In this document: positions 7,034-16,340 of the stretch, in pieces
Position numbering within the stretch: position 1 is the stretch's first letter
Layout: each line of letters opens with the position of its first letter
Assembly (NCBI GenBank): GCA_036397455.1
Contig: DASWIX010000086.1
Location: 1 to 64,000, forward strand
Length of the DNA stretch: 64,000 nucleotides
Direction: 5' to 3'
From: JADFNB01 sp036397455
GTDB lineage: Bacteria; Gemmatimonadota; Gemmatimonadetes; Gemmatimonadales; GWC2-71-9
Notes under the pieces: model-generated
The model's input: the letters and a program-made list of their open reading frames with translations, nothing else
Database searches by the model: none
What the model was told of the DNA's origin: nothing
Made by a program: the position numbers and the translations under genes

Positions 7034-8554
7034 TCAGCTCGTCGGCTCGACGAACAGCGCCAATTCCGCGATCGCCGGGCATACGGGCGCTTGCGTGATC
7101 CGCAGGCGAACCTTCGAAGTCGTGACCGGGACGGTCCGCACCAGCCGGCAGTTACCGATGCTCGTCGCGTTCGCGAATTCCACCCAGCCGTCGTCCCGCC
7201 AGCGATCGAGCGCGATGGCCTCGACCCGCTGTCCCAACGGCAGATACTCGCGTAGCCGGACGACGTTGAACGTGACCGCGCGGCCCAGGTCGAGGGTGAG
7301 GACGGGGATGGTGATGCCATCGTCCGTCGTCCAATAGGTGGAGCGCGAGCGCCCCAGCACGTTCTCGGCAAGGAAGCGCGCGTCGTGCCCGTTGCCGCGC
7401 ACATTGCTGGCGGTCACGCGAGCGGCAGTCGCGAGACTCGAGTTGAAGGTGGCGTCGAGCAGCCGGCGGAATGCGCGCAGGGAGCGTACGTCGGCGTCGG
7501 GTATCCGGCCGCGTCGGTCAGGCGGCAGATTCAGCAGGAACGAGGCGCCCCGCCCGATGGAACGGTAGTAGAGATCGACGAGATCGCGCGGCGTCCGCAC
7601 TCGGTCGTCTTCGCTCGCGTGATAGAACCAGCCCGGCCGGATCGAGACGTCGCATTCCGGCGGCACCCAGTGCGTGCCCGGTCGGTCGCCGCGGTTCAAG
7701 CGGTCCGCGTCCGCTCGCCCGGGGGCAAACTCTTCGCGGTTGGATGTGGCCCAGCATGTTTCCCCCGCGATCCCACGCTCGTTGCCCACCCAACGGACAT
7801 CGGGACCGGCATCGCTGAACAGCACCGCGTCGGGTTGGAGGTCGCGCACCAGGCCCCAGGTGGCCGGCCAGTCGTAATAGGTCGTCGGGTCGATCTGGCG
7901 CCGCTCGTTGGCCCCGCCGTAGTAACCGTCGCCGCCGTTGGCGCCGTCGAAGAAGATCTCGAACACGGGACCGTACTCGCTCAGCAGTTCGCGAAGTTGC
8001 TTGCGGTAATAGACGAGGTACTCGGACCGACCGTAGTCCTTGTGGTTCCGGTCCCACGGAGAGAGATACACGCCGAAGCGGAGGCCATGCCGCCCGCAGG
8101 CGTCCGAGATTTCCCGCACCACGTCACCGCGTCCGCCGCGCCAGCGGCTGTGCTTGACGGAGTGTTCGGTGTATCTGGACGGCCAGAGACAGAATCCGTC
8201 GTGGTGCTTGCAGGTGAGAATCAGCCCCTGCATGCCGGCGTCTCGCGCCGTTCCGACGATCTGGTCCGCATCGAAGTCCGTGGGATTGAACACGTCGGGC
8301 GATTCGTCGCCGTAGCCCCACTCCCTGTCCGTGAATGTATTGACCGTAAAGTGGAGAAACCCGTAGAACTCCATGGCATGCCAGCGCAACTGGCGGGCCG
8401 AAGGGAGTGGCCCGAATGGCGCCGGAGGATCGACCAGGCCGGCGGGAACGTGCGGCACGCCTGCGAGTGCGAGCCCGGCGCCGAGCGTCGTGCCGATGAA
8501 CTGGCGCCGCGTGGCGCGCGGGGTCTGTCGATGGTGGGAATGGGTGTCGGGCAT
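7034..8554 (-). CDS. Alpha-L-fucosidase, GH29 family, Tat-exported
   Basis: The 506-residue enzyme should remove terminal alpha-L-fucose from glycans outside the cytoplasm. The N-terminus TRRQFIGTTLGAGLALAG is a twin-arginine signal. The GH29 barrel runs from about residue 55 to 380 with GLILTCKHHDGFCLWPS (about 110-126) and FEIFFDGANGG, whose D203 is the expected nucleophile. The C-terminal 110 residues (LTLDLGRAVTFNVVRLREYL) resemble a discoidin/F5-F8-type sugar-binding domain. The gene is alone, with no other sugar-use genes beside it; its end abuts the HicB remnant, marking the island edge. Confidence 0.9.
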   Translation of the reverse strand: MPDTHSHHRQTPRATRRQFIGTTLGAGLALAGVPHVPAGLVDPPAPFGPLPSARQLRWHAMEFYGFLHFTVNTFTDREWGYGDESPDVFNPTDFDADQIVGTARDAGMQGLILTCKHHDGFCLWPSRYTEHSVKHSRWRGGRGDVVREISDACGRHGLRFGVYLSPWDRNHKDYGRSEYLVYYRKQLRELLSEYGPVFEIFFDGANGGDGYYGGANERRQIDPTTYYDWPATWGLVRDLQPDAVLFSDAGPDVRWVGNERGIAGETCWATSNREEFAPGRADADRLNRGDRPGTHWVPPECDVSIRPGWFYHASEDDRVRTPRDLVDLYYRSIGRGASFLLNLPPDRRGRIPDADVRSLRAFRRLLDATFNSSLATAARVTASNVRGNGHDARFLAENVLGRSRSTYWTTDDGITIPVLTLDLGRAVTFNVVRLREYLPLGQRVEAIALDRWRDDGWVEFANATSIGNCRLVRTVPVTTSKVRLRITQAPVCPAIAELALFVEPTS

Positions 8555-9092
8555 GGCCGTTCCTTACCGGTGCCCCAATAATGGGTCCGTCCCCGCCGGT
8601 GCGGAAGCTCGGCGACCCGAGCCGCCCATTCTACGTGAGCGGGGGGCGGCTCCCTTCCTCCGGGCCGTATCCTCGAGGCCTGTTCTACGTCCGCGATAAG
8701 CCGCTCGCCCATCATGTGGATGCGGTCGCCTATCTCGGTCCGGGACCCGATCGTACCCTGGCGAATCAGACGGAGCTGACGCGGGCAGAGAGGGCAGAGG
8801 TCGCTCGCCGCGACGCGATCAAGGGCGACCGGCAGCAACTCATGCAGCTCAGGTTTGCAAATCGGAATCGTTGGTTTCGATCCCATCCAGACGATCTACC
8901 GCGCGACCCCCGGGACGGTGCGGGGCGTGAACAGCGGGGACGGAGGAAGGGCTCCGTAGTTTCCCGGAGTCCCCGTCCGTAGAACTCCGAATAGCCGGAT
9001 ACCTGATGGTGCTCGTAGGTTTTCAGTAACTCAGCCTCCGGCATCGGGTACAGAGGCCCGACTCGGCCGCGAGGCTCGGGTGGGGGCGTCCT
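8555..9092. other. 538-base interval without a confident gene
   Basis: A 133-codon plus frame (8581-8982) and a long minus frame (8221-8886) cross it, but neither has a convincing start or family. On the minus strand near 9060-8960, the translation PLYPMPEAELLKTYEHHQ is faintly like the C-terminal tail of SusD-type outer-membrane proteins, perhaps a remnant. CGGGGAC (8935-8941) and GTCCCCG (8969-8975) form the ends of an imperfect hairpin upstream of ccsA. The promoter of the hem cluster should lie here, but no clear -35/-10 pair was found. Confidence 0.4.
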
Positions 9093-9938
9093 GTGATCGT
9101 TCTGCTCGAACTGCTCAATATCCTGGTTCCGCTCGGCTATCTCCTGGTCGTGCTGGACTATCTCGTGCTGTACATCGACGAGCCCGCGTGGAGCGTCCGA
9201 ACGGTCACCCCGGCGGCGCGTGCCCTGGCGGTGATGCACGCCGTCTATCTGACCCTGCTCGCGATCGCATTCGAGCACGTGCCGGTTGCGTCCGTCTGGG
9301 AGTCGGCGACGTTCATCGCCTTCGCGCTCACCGTCGTGTACCTGGTGCTCGAGTGGCGGCTCGGGAACCAGGCGACCGGAGTGTTCCTGTTCGCGCCGGC
9401 GTTCCTCTTTCAAGTGCTCGCGTCGGCCTATCTCGCGCCGACGCGGGAAGTGCAGCCGATCCTGCAGTCCTCGTTTTTCGGCCTTCACGTGACCGCGGCT
9501 CTGCTGGGGTATGCGGCCTTCGCGATCGCCGCCGTGTACGGCCTGCTGCATGTGCTGCTGTACCGGAGTCTCAAGGGCAGTCGGGTCGGGCTCGTGTTTC
9601 AACGCCTGCCGAGTCTCGGGGCCCTGTCAAGGCTGAACGTCTCGGCCCTGGTGTTCGGCTGGTTGAGCATGACGCTCGCCATTGCGGTCGGCGTACTGTG
9701 GGTGAGCAGCATCCAGTCGCGCGGCCAGTTGGCGGGCACGTTCGTCTGGGATCCGAAGTTCCTCAGCACACTGCTCATCTGGGGGGTCTATTCCCTGTCC
9801 CTCGCCGGGCGGTTTGCCTTCCGATGGGCCAACCAGCGGCTCGCCGTGGCCTCGGTGGTCTCATTCGGCTTGATGCTGGTTTCGTCGTTCGCCGTCTCGC
9901 TCCTGGTGGACTCCTTCCACTCCTTCGTACGGGGATGA
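9093..9938 (+). CDS. ccsA: CcsA/HemX-family cytochrome c assembly membrane protein
   Basis: The 281-residue integral membrane protein has about eight hydrophobic helices and the CcsA/HemX pattern, including FFGLHVTAALLGYAAFAIAAV and FVWDPKFLSTLLIWGVYS near the end. CcsA-type proteins handle heme for cytochrome c maturation; HemX-type relatives adjoin hemA and influence GluTR levels. The GTG start follows GGTGGGGG by about 6 bases. The last 4 bases overlap hemA (ATGA), the hemX-hemA order seen in several bacteria. A role as HemX or as a true CcsA cannot be separated without a CcsB partner, and none is in the window. Confidence 0.8.
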   Translation: MIVLLELLNILVPLGYLLVVLDYLVLYIDEPAWSVRTVTPAARALAVMHAVYLTLLAIAFEHVPVASVWESATFIAFALTVVYLVLEWRLGNQATGVFLFAPAFLFQVLASAYLAPTREVQPILQSSFFGLHVTAALLGYAAFAIAAVYGLLHVLLYRSLKGSRVGLVFQRLPSLGALSRLNVSALVFGWLSMTLAIAVGVLWVSSIQSRGQLAGTFVWDPKFLSTLLIWGVYSLSLAGRFAFRWANQRLAVASVVSFGLMLVSSFAVSLLVDSFHSFVRG

Positions 9939-11236
9939 TAGACCTTCTGCTGATCGGCGTGAACCATGAGACCGCTCCGGCGGCGGTTCGGGACGCGGTC
10001 GCGATGGAGCGGGAGGAGGCGGAGCGTTTTCTGGCCACCGTGCGCGACACGAGTGGCGCCGTGGCCGAGACCAACGTGCTGTCCACGTGTCACCGCACCG
10101 AGCTCTACGCGGCGGGCGAAGGCGTCGCCACGGCCGGCCGCGAACTCGGATCGGCGCTCGATGCGTTCAGGGGCGTGACCTTGTTCGGAGGGGGCGAGCA
10201 CACCTATCTGTACCGGGGGCACGCCGTCGCTCGGCATCTGTTTCGTGTGGCGGCGGGGCTCGATTCGCTGATGCTGGGCGAGCATCAGGTTCTCGGGCAG
10301 GTCAAGGAGGCGGCCGAACTGGGCGAGCAGTGCGGATCGGCGGGTCCCATGCTGTCGCGGCTGTTCCACGCGGCCGCGACCGCGGGGAGCCGCGTGCGCA
10401 ACGAGACGGCGATCGCGAAGGGGGCGGTGTCGGTGGCGCTCGCAGCGGTCCGCATGGCCGCCAAGGTGTTTGGCGACCTGTCACGCAGCCGGGTGCTGGT
10501 GATCGGCGCGGGCGAGACCGGTGCGCTGGTGGCCCGGCACTTTGCCAAAGAGCGCCCGGTGGAACTCGTGGTGGCGAACCGCACGCAGGAGCGGGCGGCG
10601 GCGCTCGCGCAATCGCTCGGCGGACGGCCGTGGCCGCTCGACCGCCTGGAAGAGGCGGTCCAAAAGGCGGACGTGCTTGTGAGCGCCACATCCGCGCCGG
10701 GTCACGTGCTCCCACTGGCGCTGCTCGAGCGCGTGATGCGGTCCCGCGGGGGCCGGCCGCTGGTCATCGTGGACATCGCCAATCCCCGCGACGTCGCGCC
10801 AGCCGCCGCGCGGCTCTCGAACGTCTTCCTCTACGACCTCGATTCACTCGAGAGCATCGTGCAGCAGCACCGCGCGGCCCGGGCGCGGGAGGTGCCGAAG
10901 GCGGAACGCATTGTCGACGACGAGCTGGATCACTACCTGGAGTGGTACAACGTCATGCAGGTCAAGCCGATGATCCGGGCGCTGCGTCTTTCGTTCGAGG
11001 AGATCGGGGAGCGGGAGGCGCGGCGTCACGCCAAGCACTTCTCGGCGACCGAGCACGAGGCACTCGCGCGCTATACACGGTCGCTGATCAACAAGCTGTT
11101 GCATCACCCCACGCTGCGGATCAAGACGGTCGACCGCTCGTCGGGCGACGGCATGGCGATGCTCGCCGCCGTACAGGATCTGTTCCAGCTGCCGCCGAGC
11201 ATGGGCCCTTCCCGTCACCAGGCGGACGCCGAGTGA
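9935..11236 (+). CDS. hemA: Glutamyl-tRNA reductase
   Basis: The 433-residue enzyme reduces glutamyl-tRNA(Glu) to glutamate-1-semialdehyde with NADPH, the first committed step of C5-pathway tetrapyrrole synthesis. STCHRTELY contains the catalytic cysteine C52 (usual form STCNRTE, here His for Asn). VLVIGAGETGALVARH near residue 190 is the NADPH-binding Rossmann motif, and the C-terminal dimerisation helix region is present. Length is normal. The ATG overlaps the ccsA stop, and its own stop overlaps the hemC GTG. Confidence 0.96.
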   Translation: MIDLLLIGVNHETAPAAVRDAVAMEREEAERFLATVRDTSGAVAETNVLSTCHRTELYAAGEGVATAGRELGSALDAFRGVTLFGGGEHTYLYRGHAVARHLFRVAAGLDSLMLGEHQVLGQVKEAAELGEQCGSAGPMLSRLFHAAATAGSRVRNETAIAKGAVSVALAAVRMAAKVFGDLSRSRVLVIGAGETGALVARHFAKERPVELVVANRTQERAAALAQSLGGRPWPLDRLEEAVQKADVLVSATSAPGHVLPLALLERVMRSRGGRPLVIVDIANPRDVAPAAARLSNVFLYDLDSLESIVQQHRAARAREVPKAERIVDDELDHYLEWYNVMQVKPMIRALRLSFEEIGEREARRHAKHFSATEHEALARYTRSLINKLLHHPTLRIKTVDRSSGDGMAMLAAVQDLFQLPPSMGPSRHQADAE

Positions 11237-12183
11237 CGGGCCACGCTGCGGTGCTGCGACTCGGCACGCGCGGGTCCGACCTCGCGCGGTGGCAGGCGGA
11301 GACCGTGGCGCAACGGCTGCGGGCGTTGCCGGAGGCGCCCGAGGTCGAGGTCGTGTTCATCAAGACGACCGGCGACCACATCACGCACGCGCCGCTGCAT
11401 GCCGTGGACGGCAAGGCGTTCTTCACGAAAGAGATCGAACAGGCGCTGGCGGACGGCCGCATCGATCTCGCCGTCCACAGCCTGAAGGATCTCGCCACCG
11501 AGTTGCCGCCGGGACTGACCGTGGGCGCGGTGCTCGAACGGGGAGATCCGCGGGACGCGCTGGTGTCGCGAGACGGTGCAGCCCTTACCAGCCTGCCCAC
11601 GGATGCGACGGTCGCGACCAGCAGCCTGCGCCGCCGGGCGCTGATCGCCCGGCTGCGGCCCGATCTCAAGTTCGTCGACGTGCGCGGCAATGTGCCCACC
11701 AGGCTCGAGAGACTCGGGTCGGGCGCGTTTGACGCGATTGTCCTGGCGTCCGCCGGACTCATCCGTCTTGGTCTCGTCGCGCGCATCACGCAGTTTCTGC
11801 CGGCGGAACTGGTGCTGCCGGCGGTATCCCAGGGCGCGGTCGCGGTGGAGGTGCGGGCCGGTGACGCGGCCACCCGCGGGTGGGTCGAGCGGCTCGACCA
11901 CGCGCCGACGCGGAGCGCGACGACCGCGGAGCGCGCGCTGCTGCGGGAGCTGGAAGGTGGATGCCAGGTTCCGGTCGGCGCGCTGGCCGCGGTAGACGGC
12001 GAGCGCCTTTCGATCCGCGCGATCGTCAGCTCCCTCCAGGGGGACCGGGCCGTCGAGGGCTCGCTCACGGGACCGGCCGCGGATGCCGCGCGGATCGGCC
12101 GGGCGCTGGCCGACGATCTGCGGCGCCGCGGGGCGGACGAAATCCTCGCGGCGCTGCGGCGCGTTGCGGTGCGGGACCCGTGA
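11233..12183 (+). CDS. hemC: Hydroxymethylbilane synthase (porphobilinogen deaminase)
   Basis: The 316-residue cytosolic enzyme polymerises four porphobilinogen units into hydroxymethylbilane. The N-terminus VLRLGTRGSDLARWQAE and VHSLKDLATELPPGL (substrate site) match HemC. ELEGGCQVPVGA holds the cysteine that carries the dipyrromethane cofactor. The GTG start lies in the GTGA overlap with hemA, and the stop overlaps hemD in the same way. Intact. Confidence 0.96.
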   Translation: MTGHAAVLRLGTRGSDLARWQAETVAQRLRALPEAPEVEVVFIKTTGDHITHAPLHAVDGKAFFTKEIEQALADGRIDLAVHSLKDLATELPPGLTVGAVLERGDPRDALVSRDGAALTSLPTDATVATSSLRRRALIARLRPDLKFVDVRGNVPTRLERLGSGAFDAIVLASAGLIRLGLVARITQFLPAELVLPAVSQGAVAVEVRAGDAATRGWVERLDHAPTRSATTAERALLRELEGGCQVPVGALAAVDGERLSIRAIVSSLQGDRAVEGSLTGPAADAARIGRALADDLRRRGADEILAALRRVAVRDP

Positions 12184-12986
12184 CGGTCGGCATGCAGCCG
12201 GCCGCCCGGCCGTCGGGCGGGCCGCCGCTGGCCGGATGCGGCGTCGTGGTGACGCGCGACGAACCGAAAGGTGGTCCGCTCGGCAGGCTCTTGCTGGCGC
12301 GCGGTGCCAGGGTCGTGCGCTGGCCGACGCTGCGGGTTCGGCCGCCGCGCGACCCGCGTCCGCTGCGCGCGGCGGTTGACCGTCTCGACCGCTACGACTG
12401 GATTGTCTTTTCGTCACGCCACGCGGTGAAGGCCGTGGCCCACCGTCATGACCCACCGCCGTCGTTGCGGGTGGCCGCGGTTGGAGGCTCCACGGCGCAG
12501 TTCCTCCGGCAGGCGGGTTGGCCGGTGCACGTGCTGCCCGAGGAGTATGATGCGGACGCCCTGCTCGTGGCGTGGACGAAGCAGCATGACCTCGCCGGCA
12601 CCCAGGTGCTCTTTCCGGCAAGCAGTATCGCTGGGACGACGATTCCCACGGGGCTCAAGCGGCTGGGCGCCACGGTCGACCAGGTGACGGCGTACGAGAC
12701 CGCCGTAGCACCGCTGGATCGCGAGCGATGCCTCGCGGCGAGCCACAGCGGCGAGCTGCACGCGGTCACGTTCGCGAGCCCGTCTGCCGTCACGGGACTA
12801 CACGCCGCGCTCGGCGACGCCGGGATGGCTGAATTGTTTGCACGACTGACGGCCGTCGCCATCGGCCATAGCACGCGGCAGGCGTTGAAAGACTGCTGCG
12901 GCATACGCGCGGTCATCGCCCGTCGGAGCACGCTCGAGGGACTCGCCGACGCGGTCGTCACCGCCTTGCGGAACGGAGGCACCTGA
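12180..12986 (+). CDS. hemD: Uroporphyrinogen-III synthase
   Basis: The roughly 268-residue product closes hydroxymethylbilane into uroporphyrinogen III. HemD sequences diverge strongly, but GVVVTRDEPKGGPLGRLLLARG, YDWIVFSSRHAVKAV, and VTFASPSAVTGL with IGHSTRQALK near the end give the two-lobed HemD pattern. Position between hemC and hemB supports the call. The GTG at 12180 overlaps the hemC stop; an ATG at 12192 is an alternative start. It ends 2 bases before hemB. Confidence 0.9.
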   Translation: MTVGMQPAARPSGGPPLAGCGVVVTRDEPKGGPLGRLLLARGARVVRWPTLRVRPPRDPRPLRAAVDRLDRYDWIVFSSRHAVKAVAHRHDPPPSLRVAAVGGSTAQFLRQAGWPVHVLPEEYDADALLVAWTKQHDLAGTQVLFPASSIAGTTIPTGLKRLGATVDQVTAYETAVAPLDRERCLAASHSGELHAVTFASPSAVTGLHAALGDAGMAELFARLTAVAIGHSTRQALKDCCGIRAVIARRSTLEGLADAVVTALRNGGT

Positions 12987-12988
12987 CC

Positions 12989-13975
12989 ATGCCGTTTCCG
13001 GAGAATCGCCTGCGTCGTCTCCGGCGCACCGAAGCCTGGCGCCGGATGGTCCGGCAGACCGTCCTCACCGTGGACGACCTGGTGTACCCGATGTTCGTGG
13101 TTCCGGGTGAGGGTGTGTCGAACCCGGTTGGCAGCATGCCGGGCATCGCACAGCTCTCGATCGACCGTCTGGTCCGCGACGCGGTCGACGCACACGAACG
13201 CGGCGTGCCGGCCGTGATCCTCTTCGGGGTCCCCGAGCGCAAGGATGACACCGGTTCCGCCGGGTACGATCCCGACGGAATCGTCCCACGGGCCATTCGG
13301 GCTTTGAAGCGGGAGGTGCCGGATCTGCTCGTATGGGCCGACGTCTGCCTCTGCGAGTACACGGCGCATGGGCACTGCGGCGTGCTCACCGCCGACGGAG
13401 ACGTCGACAATGACGCGACGTTGCCGCTGCTCGCGCGGGCCGCGGTGGCGTACGCGCAGGCGGGCGCCGATGCCGTCGCGCCGAGTGACATGATGGATGG
13501 GCGAGTGGCGGCGGTCCGCGACGCGCTCGATGAGGACGGGCTTTCGCACGTTCCGATCGTGGCGTACGCGGCCAAGTACGCGTCGGCCTATTACGGGCCG
13601 TTCCGGGATGCGGCGGAGTCCACTCCCGCCTTCGGCGACCGGCGCGGATACCAGATGGATCCGCCGAACAGCGACGAGGCGCTGCGCGAAGTGGAACTGG
13701 ATCTGGCAGAGGGCGCGGACATCGTGATGATCAAGCCGGCCGGGCCGTATCTGGACATCGTGCGGCGGGTGAAGGACGTGTTCGGCGTGCCGACGGCGGC
13801 GTATCAGGTGTCCGGTGAGTACGCGCTGATCAAGGCCGCGGCCGAGCGGGGGTGGGTGGACGAGCGACGCGTGGCGCTCGAGAGCCTGATCGGGATCAAG
13901 CGGGCCGGGGCCGACATCATCCTCACGTATTTCGCCAAGGACGCCGCGTCGTGGTTGCGGGGGAGTGAGCCATGA
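12989..13975 (+). CDS. hemB: Delta-aminolevulinic acid dehydratase (porphobilinogen synthase), zinc type
   Basis: The 328-residue enzyme condenses two 5-aminolevulinates into porphobilinogen. DVCLCEYTAHGHCG (C120, C122, C130) is the three-cysteine zinc-site version of the metal-switch region, rather than the aspartate-rich magnesium version. The two Schiff-base lysines are in AYAAKYASAYYGPF and VMIKPAGPYLDIV. Full length. The stop overlaps the hemL ATG by 4 nt. Confidence 0.96.
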   Translation: MPFPENRLRRLRRTEAWRRMVRQTVLTVDDLVYPMFVVPGEGVSNPVGSMPGIAQLSIDRLVRDAVDAHERGVPAVILFGVPERKDDTGSAGYDPDGIVPRAIRALKREVPDLLVWADVCLCEYTAHGHCGVLTADGDVDNDATLPLLARAAVAYAQAGADAVAPSDMMDGRVAAVRDALDEDGLSHVPIVAYAAKYASAYYGPFRDAAESTPAFGDRRGYQMDPPNSDEALREVELDLAEGADIVMIKPAGPYLDIVRRVKDVFGVPTAAYQVSGEYALIKAAAERGWVDERRVALESLIGIKRAGADIILTYFAKDAASWLRGSEP

Positions 13976-15291
13976 ATGCGGCACGCCATGTCGCCGTGCG
14001 TCCCCTGGCATCGGGGAGCGCCGACCTGTTCGAGCGCGCCAAGCGGGTTATCCCCGGCGGGGTGAACAGTCCGGTGCGGGCGTTCGGGAGCGTGGGAGGT
14101 GAGCCGCCGTTCATCCGGCGGGCGAAGGGCGCGTTCATCTGGGACGTCGATGGGAACGAGTACATCGACTACCTGGGGTCGTGGGGTCCGATGATTCTCG
14201 GGCACGCGCATCCCGCCGTGGAGCAGGCGGTGCATGCGGCCCTGCGAGACGGCACGTCGTTCGGCGCTCCGACGGAAGCCGAGGTGCGGCTTGCCGAACT
14301 CGTGGTGGAGATGGTGCCGTCGGTGGAGATGGTGCGGCTGGTCAACTCCGGAACGGAGGCGACGATGAGCGCCGTACGGCTGGCGCGTGGGGTCACCGCG
14401 GCACCCAAGGTGATCAAGTTCCGCGGCGGCTATCACGGGCACGCGGACCCGTTCCTCGTGGATGCCGGTTCCGGTGCGGCCACACTCGGCGTCCCCTCGA
14501 GTCCGGGGGTGACGCCGGGAACCGCGGCGGACACGCTCGTGGCCGAATACAACGACGCGGCGTCGGTCGCGCGGCTCTTCGAGGCCAACCGCGGCTCCGT
14601 AGCCTGCGTGATCGTCGAGCCGGTGGCGGGGAACATGGGGTGTGTGCCACCGGTTGACGGCTTCCTGGAGCGTCTGCGGGCGCTGTGCGACGCGAACGGC
14701 GCGCTGCTCGTGTTCGACGAAGTGATGACCGGGTTCCGCGTGGCGCCGGGCGGTGCCCAGCAGCGCTTCGGCGTGATGCCCGACCTCACGACGCTCGGCA
14801 AGGTCCTGGGTGGTGGCCTGCCGGTGGGCGCCTACGGCGGACGAGCCGATCTGATGCGGCGGATCGCGCCCGATGGTCCGGTCTATCAGGCGGGCACGCT
14901 CTCGGGCAACCCGCTCGCGACGGCCGCCGGGCTCGCCACGCTCACGTACCTGCGGGAGCATCTCGAGATCTACGACCGCCTGGAGGCGCTTGGTCGCCGA
15001 CTCGATGAGGCGTGGGCCGCGATCGTTCGCGAGACTGGACGACCGCTGATCTGGAACCGTGTCGGCTCGATGGGCTCCTTGTTCTTCTCGAGCGGGCCGG
15101 TGACGGGCTGGGACTCCGCCGGCCGGACCGACCGCGACGCTTTCACCCGGTACTTCCGGGGCATGATACGGCGCGGCGTGTATCTGGCGCCGAGCCCCTT
15201 CGAGGCGCTGTTCCTCTCGGCGGCGCACACCGAGGCGGAGATCGACGCGACGGCGGATGCGGCCCGCGCGGCGTTGCGGGAGGTCTTCTGA
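13972..15291 (+). CDS. hemL: Glutamate-1-semialdehyde 2,1-aminomutase
   Basis: The 439-residue PLP enzyme converts glutamate-1-semialdehyde to 5-aminolevulinate. The N-terminus ERAKRVIPGGVNSPVRAFGSVGG is diagnostic of GSA aminomutase. LVFDEVMTGFRVAPGGAQ contains the PLP-contacting aspartate, and TLGKVLGGGLPVGAYGG the Schiff-base lysine. It pairs functionally with HemA, confirming the C5 route. It is full length, with 2 bases between its stop and the hemE GTG. Confidence 0.96.
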   Translation: MNAARHVAVRPLASGSADLFERAKRVIPGGVNSPVRAFGSVGGEPPFIRRAKGAFIWDVDGNEYIDYLGSWGPMILGHAHPAVEQAVHAALRDGTSFGAPTEAEVRLAELVVEMVPSVEMVRLVNSGTEATMSAVRLARGVTAAPKVIKFRGGYHGHADPFLVDAGSGAATLGVPSSPGVTPGTAADTLVAEYNDAASVARLFEANRGSVACVIVEPVAGNMGCVPPVDGFLERLRALCDANGALLVFDEVMTGFRVAPGGAQQRFGVMPDLTTLGKVLGGGLPVGAYGGRADLMRRIAPDGPVYQAGTLSGNPLATAAGLATLTYLREHLEIYDRLEALGRRLDEAWAAIVRETGRPLIWNRVGSMGSLFFSSGPVTGWDSAGRTDRDAFTRYFRGMIRRGVYLAPSPFEALFLSAAHTEAEIDATADAARAALREVF

Positions 15292-15293
15292 CG

Positions 15294-16331
15294 GTGTCGC
15301 AGGTGCCGGGTACCCCCCCGTTCCTGGCCGCGTGCCGGCGCGAGCCCACATCGCATACCCCGGTGTGGATCATGCGGCAGGCCGGCCGGTCCCTGCCCGA
15401 GTACCGCCGGGTGCGGGAGAAGGTGGATTTTCTCACGCTGACCAAGACGCCCGAGCTCGCCGCGGAGGTGACGCTCCAGCCGGTACGGCGCTACGCGCTG
15501 GACGCGGCGATCCTGTTCAGCGACATCATGACCCCGGTCGAGGGTATGGGGGTCGCCGTCGAGTTCGAGCCCGGCCCCGTGGTGGTGGATCCCATCCGGT
15601 CGCCGGCGGCCGTCGCTCGGTTGCGCGTTCCGGACCCGCGGGAGACGGTGCCGTTCGTGCTCGACGCGATTCGGATTCTGCGGCGCGAGCTGCCGGCCTC
15701 CGCGCCCCTGATCGGGTTCGCGGGCGCGCCGTTCACGCTGTTCTGCTACCTGGTGCAAGGGTACGGCTCCAAGACCTTTACCGACGCCAAGGCGTTCCTG
15801 TTCGCGGAGCCGGATGCCGCCCACAGGCTACTGGACAAGCTCGCGGCGTCGATGGCGGCCTATCTGCGCGCCCAGGCGGAGGCAGGCGCGCAGGCTTTGA
15901 TGCTGTTCGACTCGTGGGTCGGGCTGCTGGAGCCGGAAGCGTTCCGGACGTTCGCGCTGCCGGCGGTCGCTCGGATCATGGCGGAGTTGGCGCCGCTGCA
16001 ACTGCCGCTGATCTACTTCCCCAACCAGGGCGCGACGTTGCTGCCGGACGTGCGGGCCGCCGGTGCGCACGTGGTGGGGATCGACTGGCGCGTGCCGCTA
16101 TCGGCGGCGCGCCACGCGTTGGGGCCGGAGATCGCGGTCCAAGGCAATCTGGATCCCGCGGCGCTGTTTGCGCCCCCGGCCGAATTGAAGCGCAAGATCG
16201 ATCACGTGCTGGCGGAGGCCGGACCGGGGCCGGGTCACGTGTTCAACCTGGGCCACGGCATCGAGCGGACGACCTCACCCGACGCCGTCACACTGCTCGT
16301 GGACTACGTGCACGAGCGCACGACACGCTGA
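15294..16331 (+). CDS. hemE: Uroporphyrinogen decarboxylase
   Basis: The 345-residue enzyme removes four carboxyl groups from uroporphyrinogen III to give coproporphyrinogen III. TPVWIMRQAGRSLPEYR is the substrate-binding HemE signature, and IGFAGAPFTLFCYLVQG is a second conserved block. The C-terminal FNLGHGIERTTSPDAV is also typical. The frame is open upstream inside hemL; the GTG at 15294 gives the right N-terminus. Hem genes E, N, H and G follow in pathway-like order. Confidence 0.95.
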   Translation: MSQVPGTPPFLAACRREPTSHTPVWIMRQAGRSLPEYRRVREKVDFLTLTKTPELAAEVTLQPVRRYALDAAILFSDIMTPVEGMGVAVEFEPGPVVVDPIRSPAAVARLRVPDPRETVPFVLDAIRILRRELPASAPLIGFAGAPFTLFCYLVQGYGSKTFTDAKAFLFAEPDAAHRLLDKLAASMAAYLRAQAEAGAQALMLFDSWVGLLEPEAFRTFALPAVARIMAELAPLQLPLIYFPNQGATLLPDVRAAGAHVVGIDWRVPLSAARHALGPEIAVQGNLDPAALFAPPAELKRKIDHVLAEAGPGPGHVFNLGHGIERTTSPDAVTLLVDYVHERTTR

Positions 16332-16340
16332 GGTGCGCCG

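Noticed and set aside
8821..8910. Possible tRNA-like stretch (TTTGCAAA and GGTTTCGATCCC)
   Set aside because: The T-arm does not pair correctly and no acceptor or D-arm could be drawn.
8766..9602. 278-codon minus-strand frame
   Set aside because: Most of it is the antisense shadow of ccsA; only a short SusD-like peptide drew attention and is mentioned elsewhere.
12446..14011. 521-codon minus-strand frame opposite hemD/hemB
   Set aside because: A GC-rich shadow frame; the plus-strand products are clear heme enzymes.
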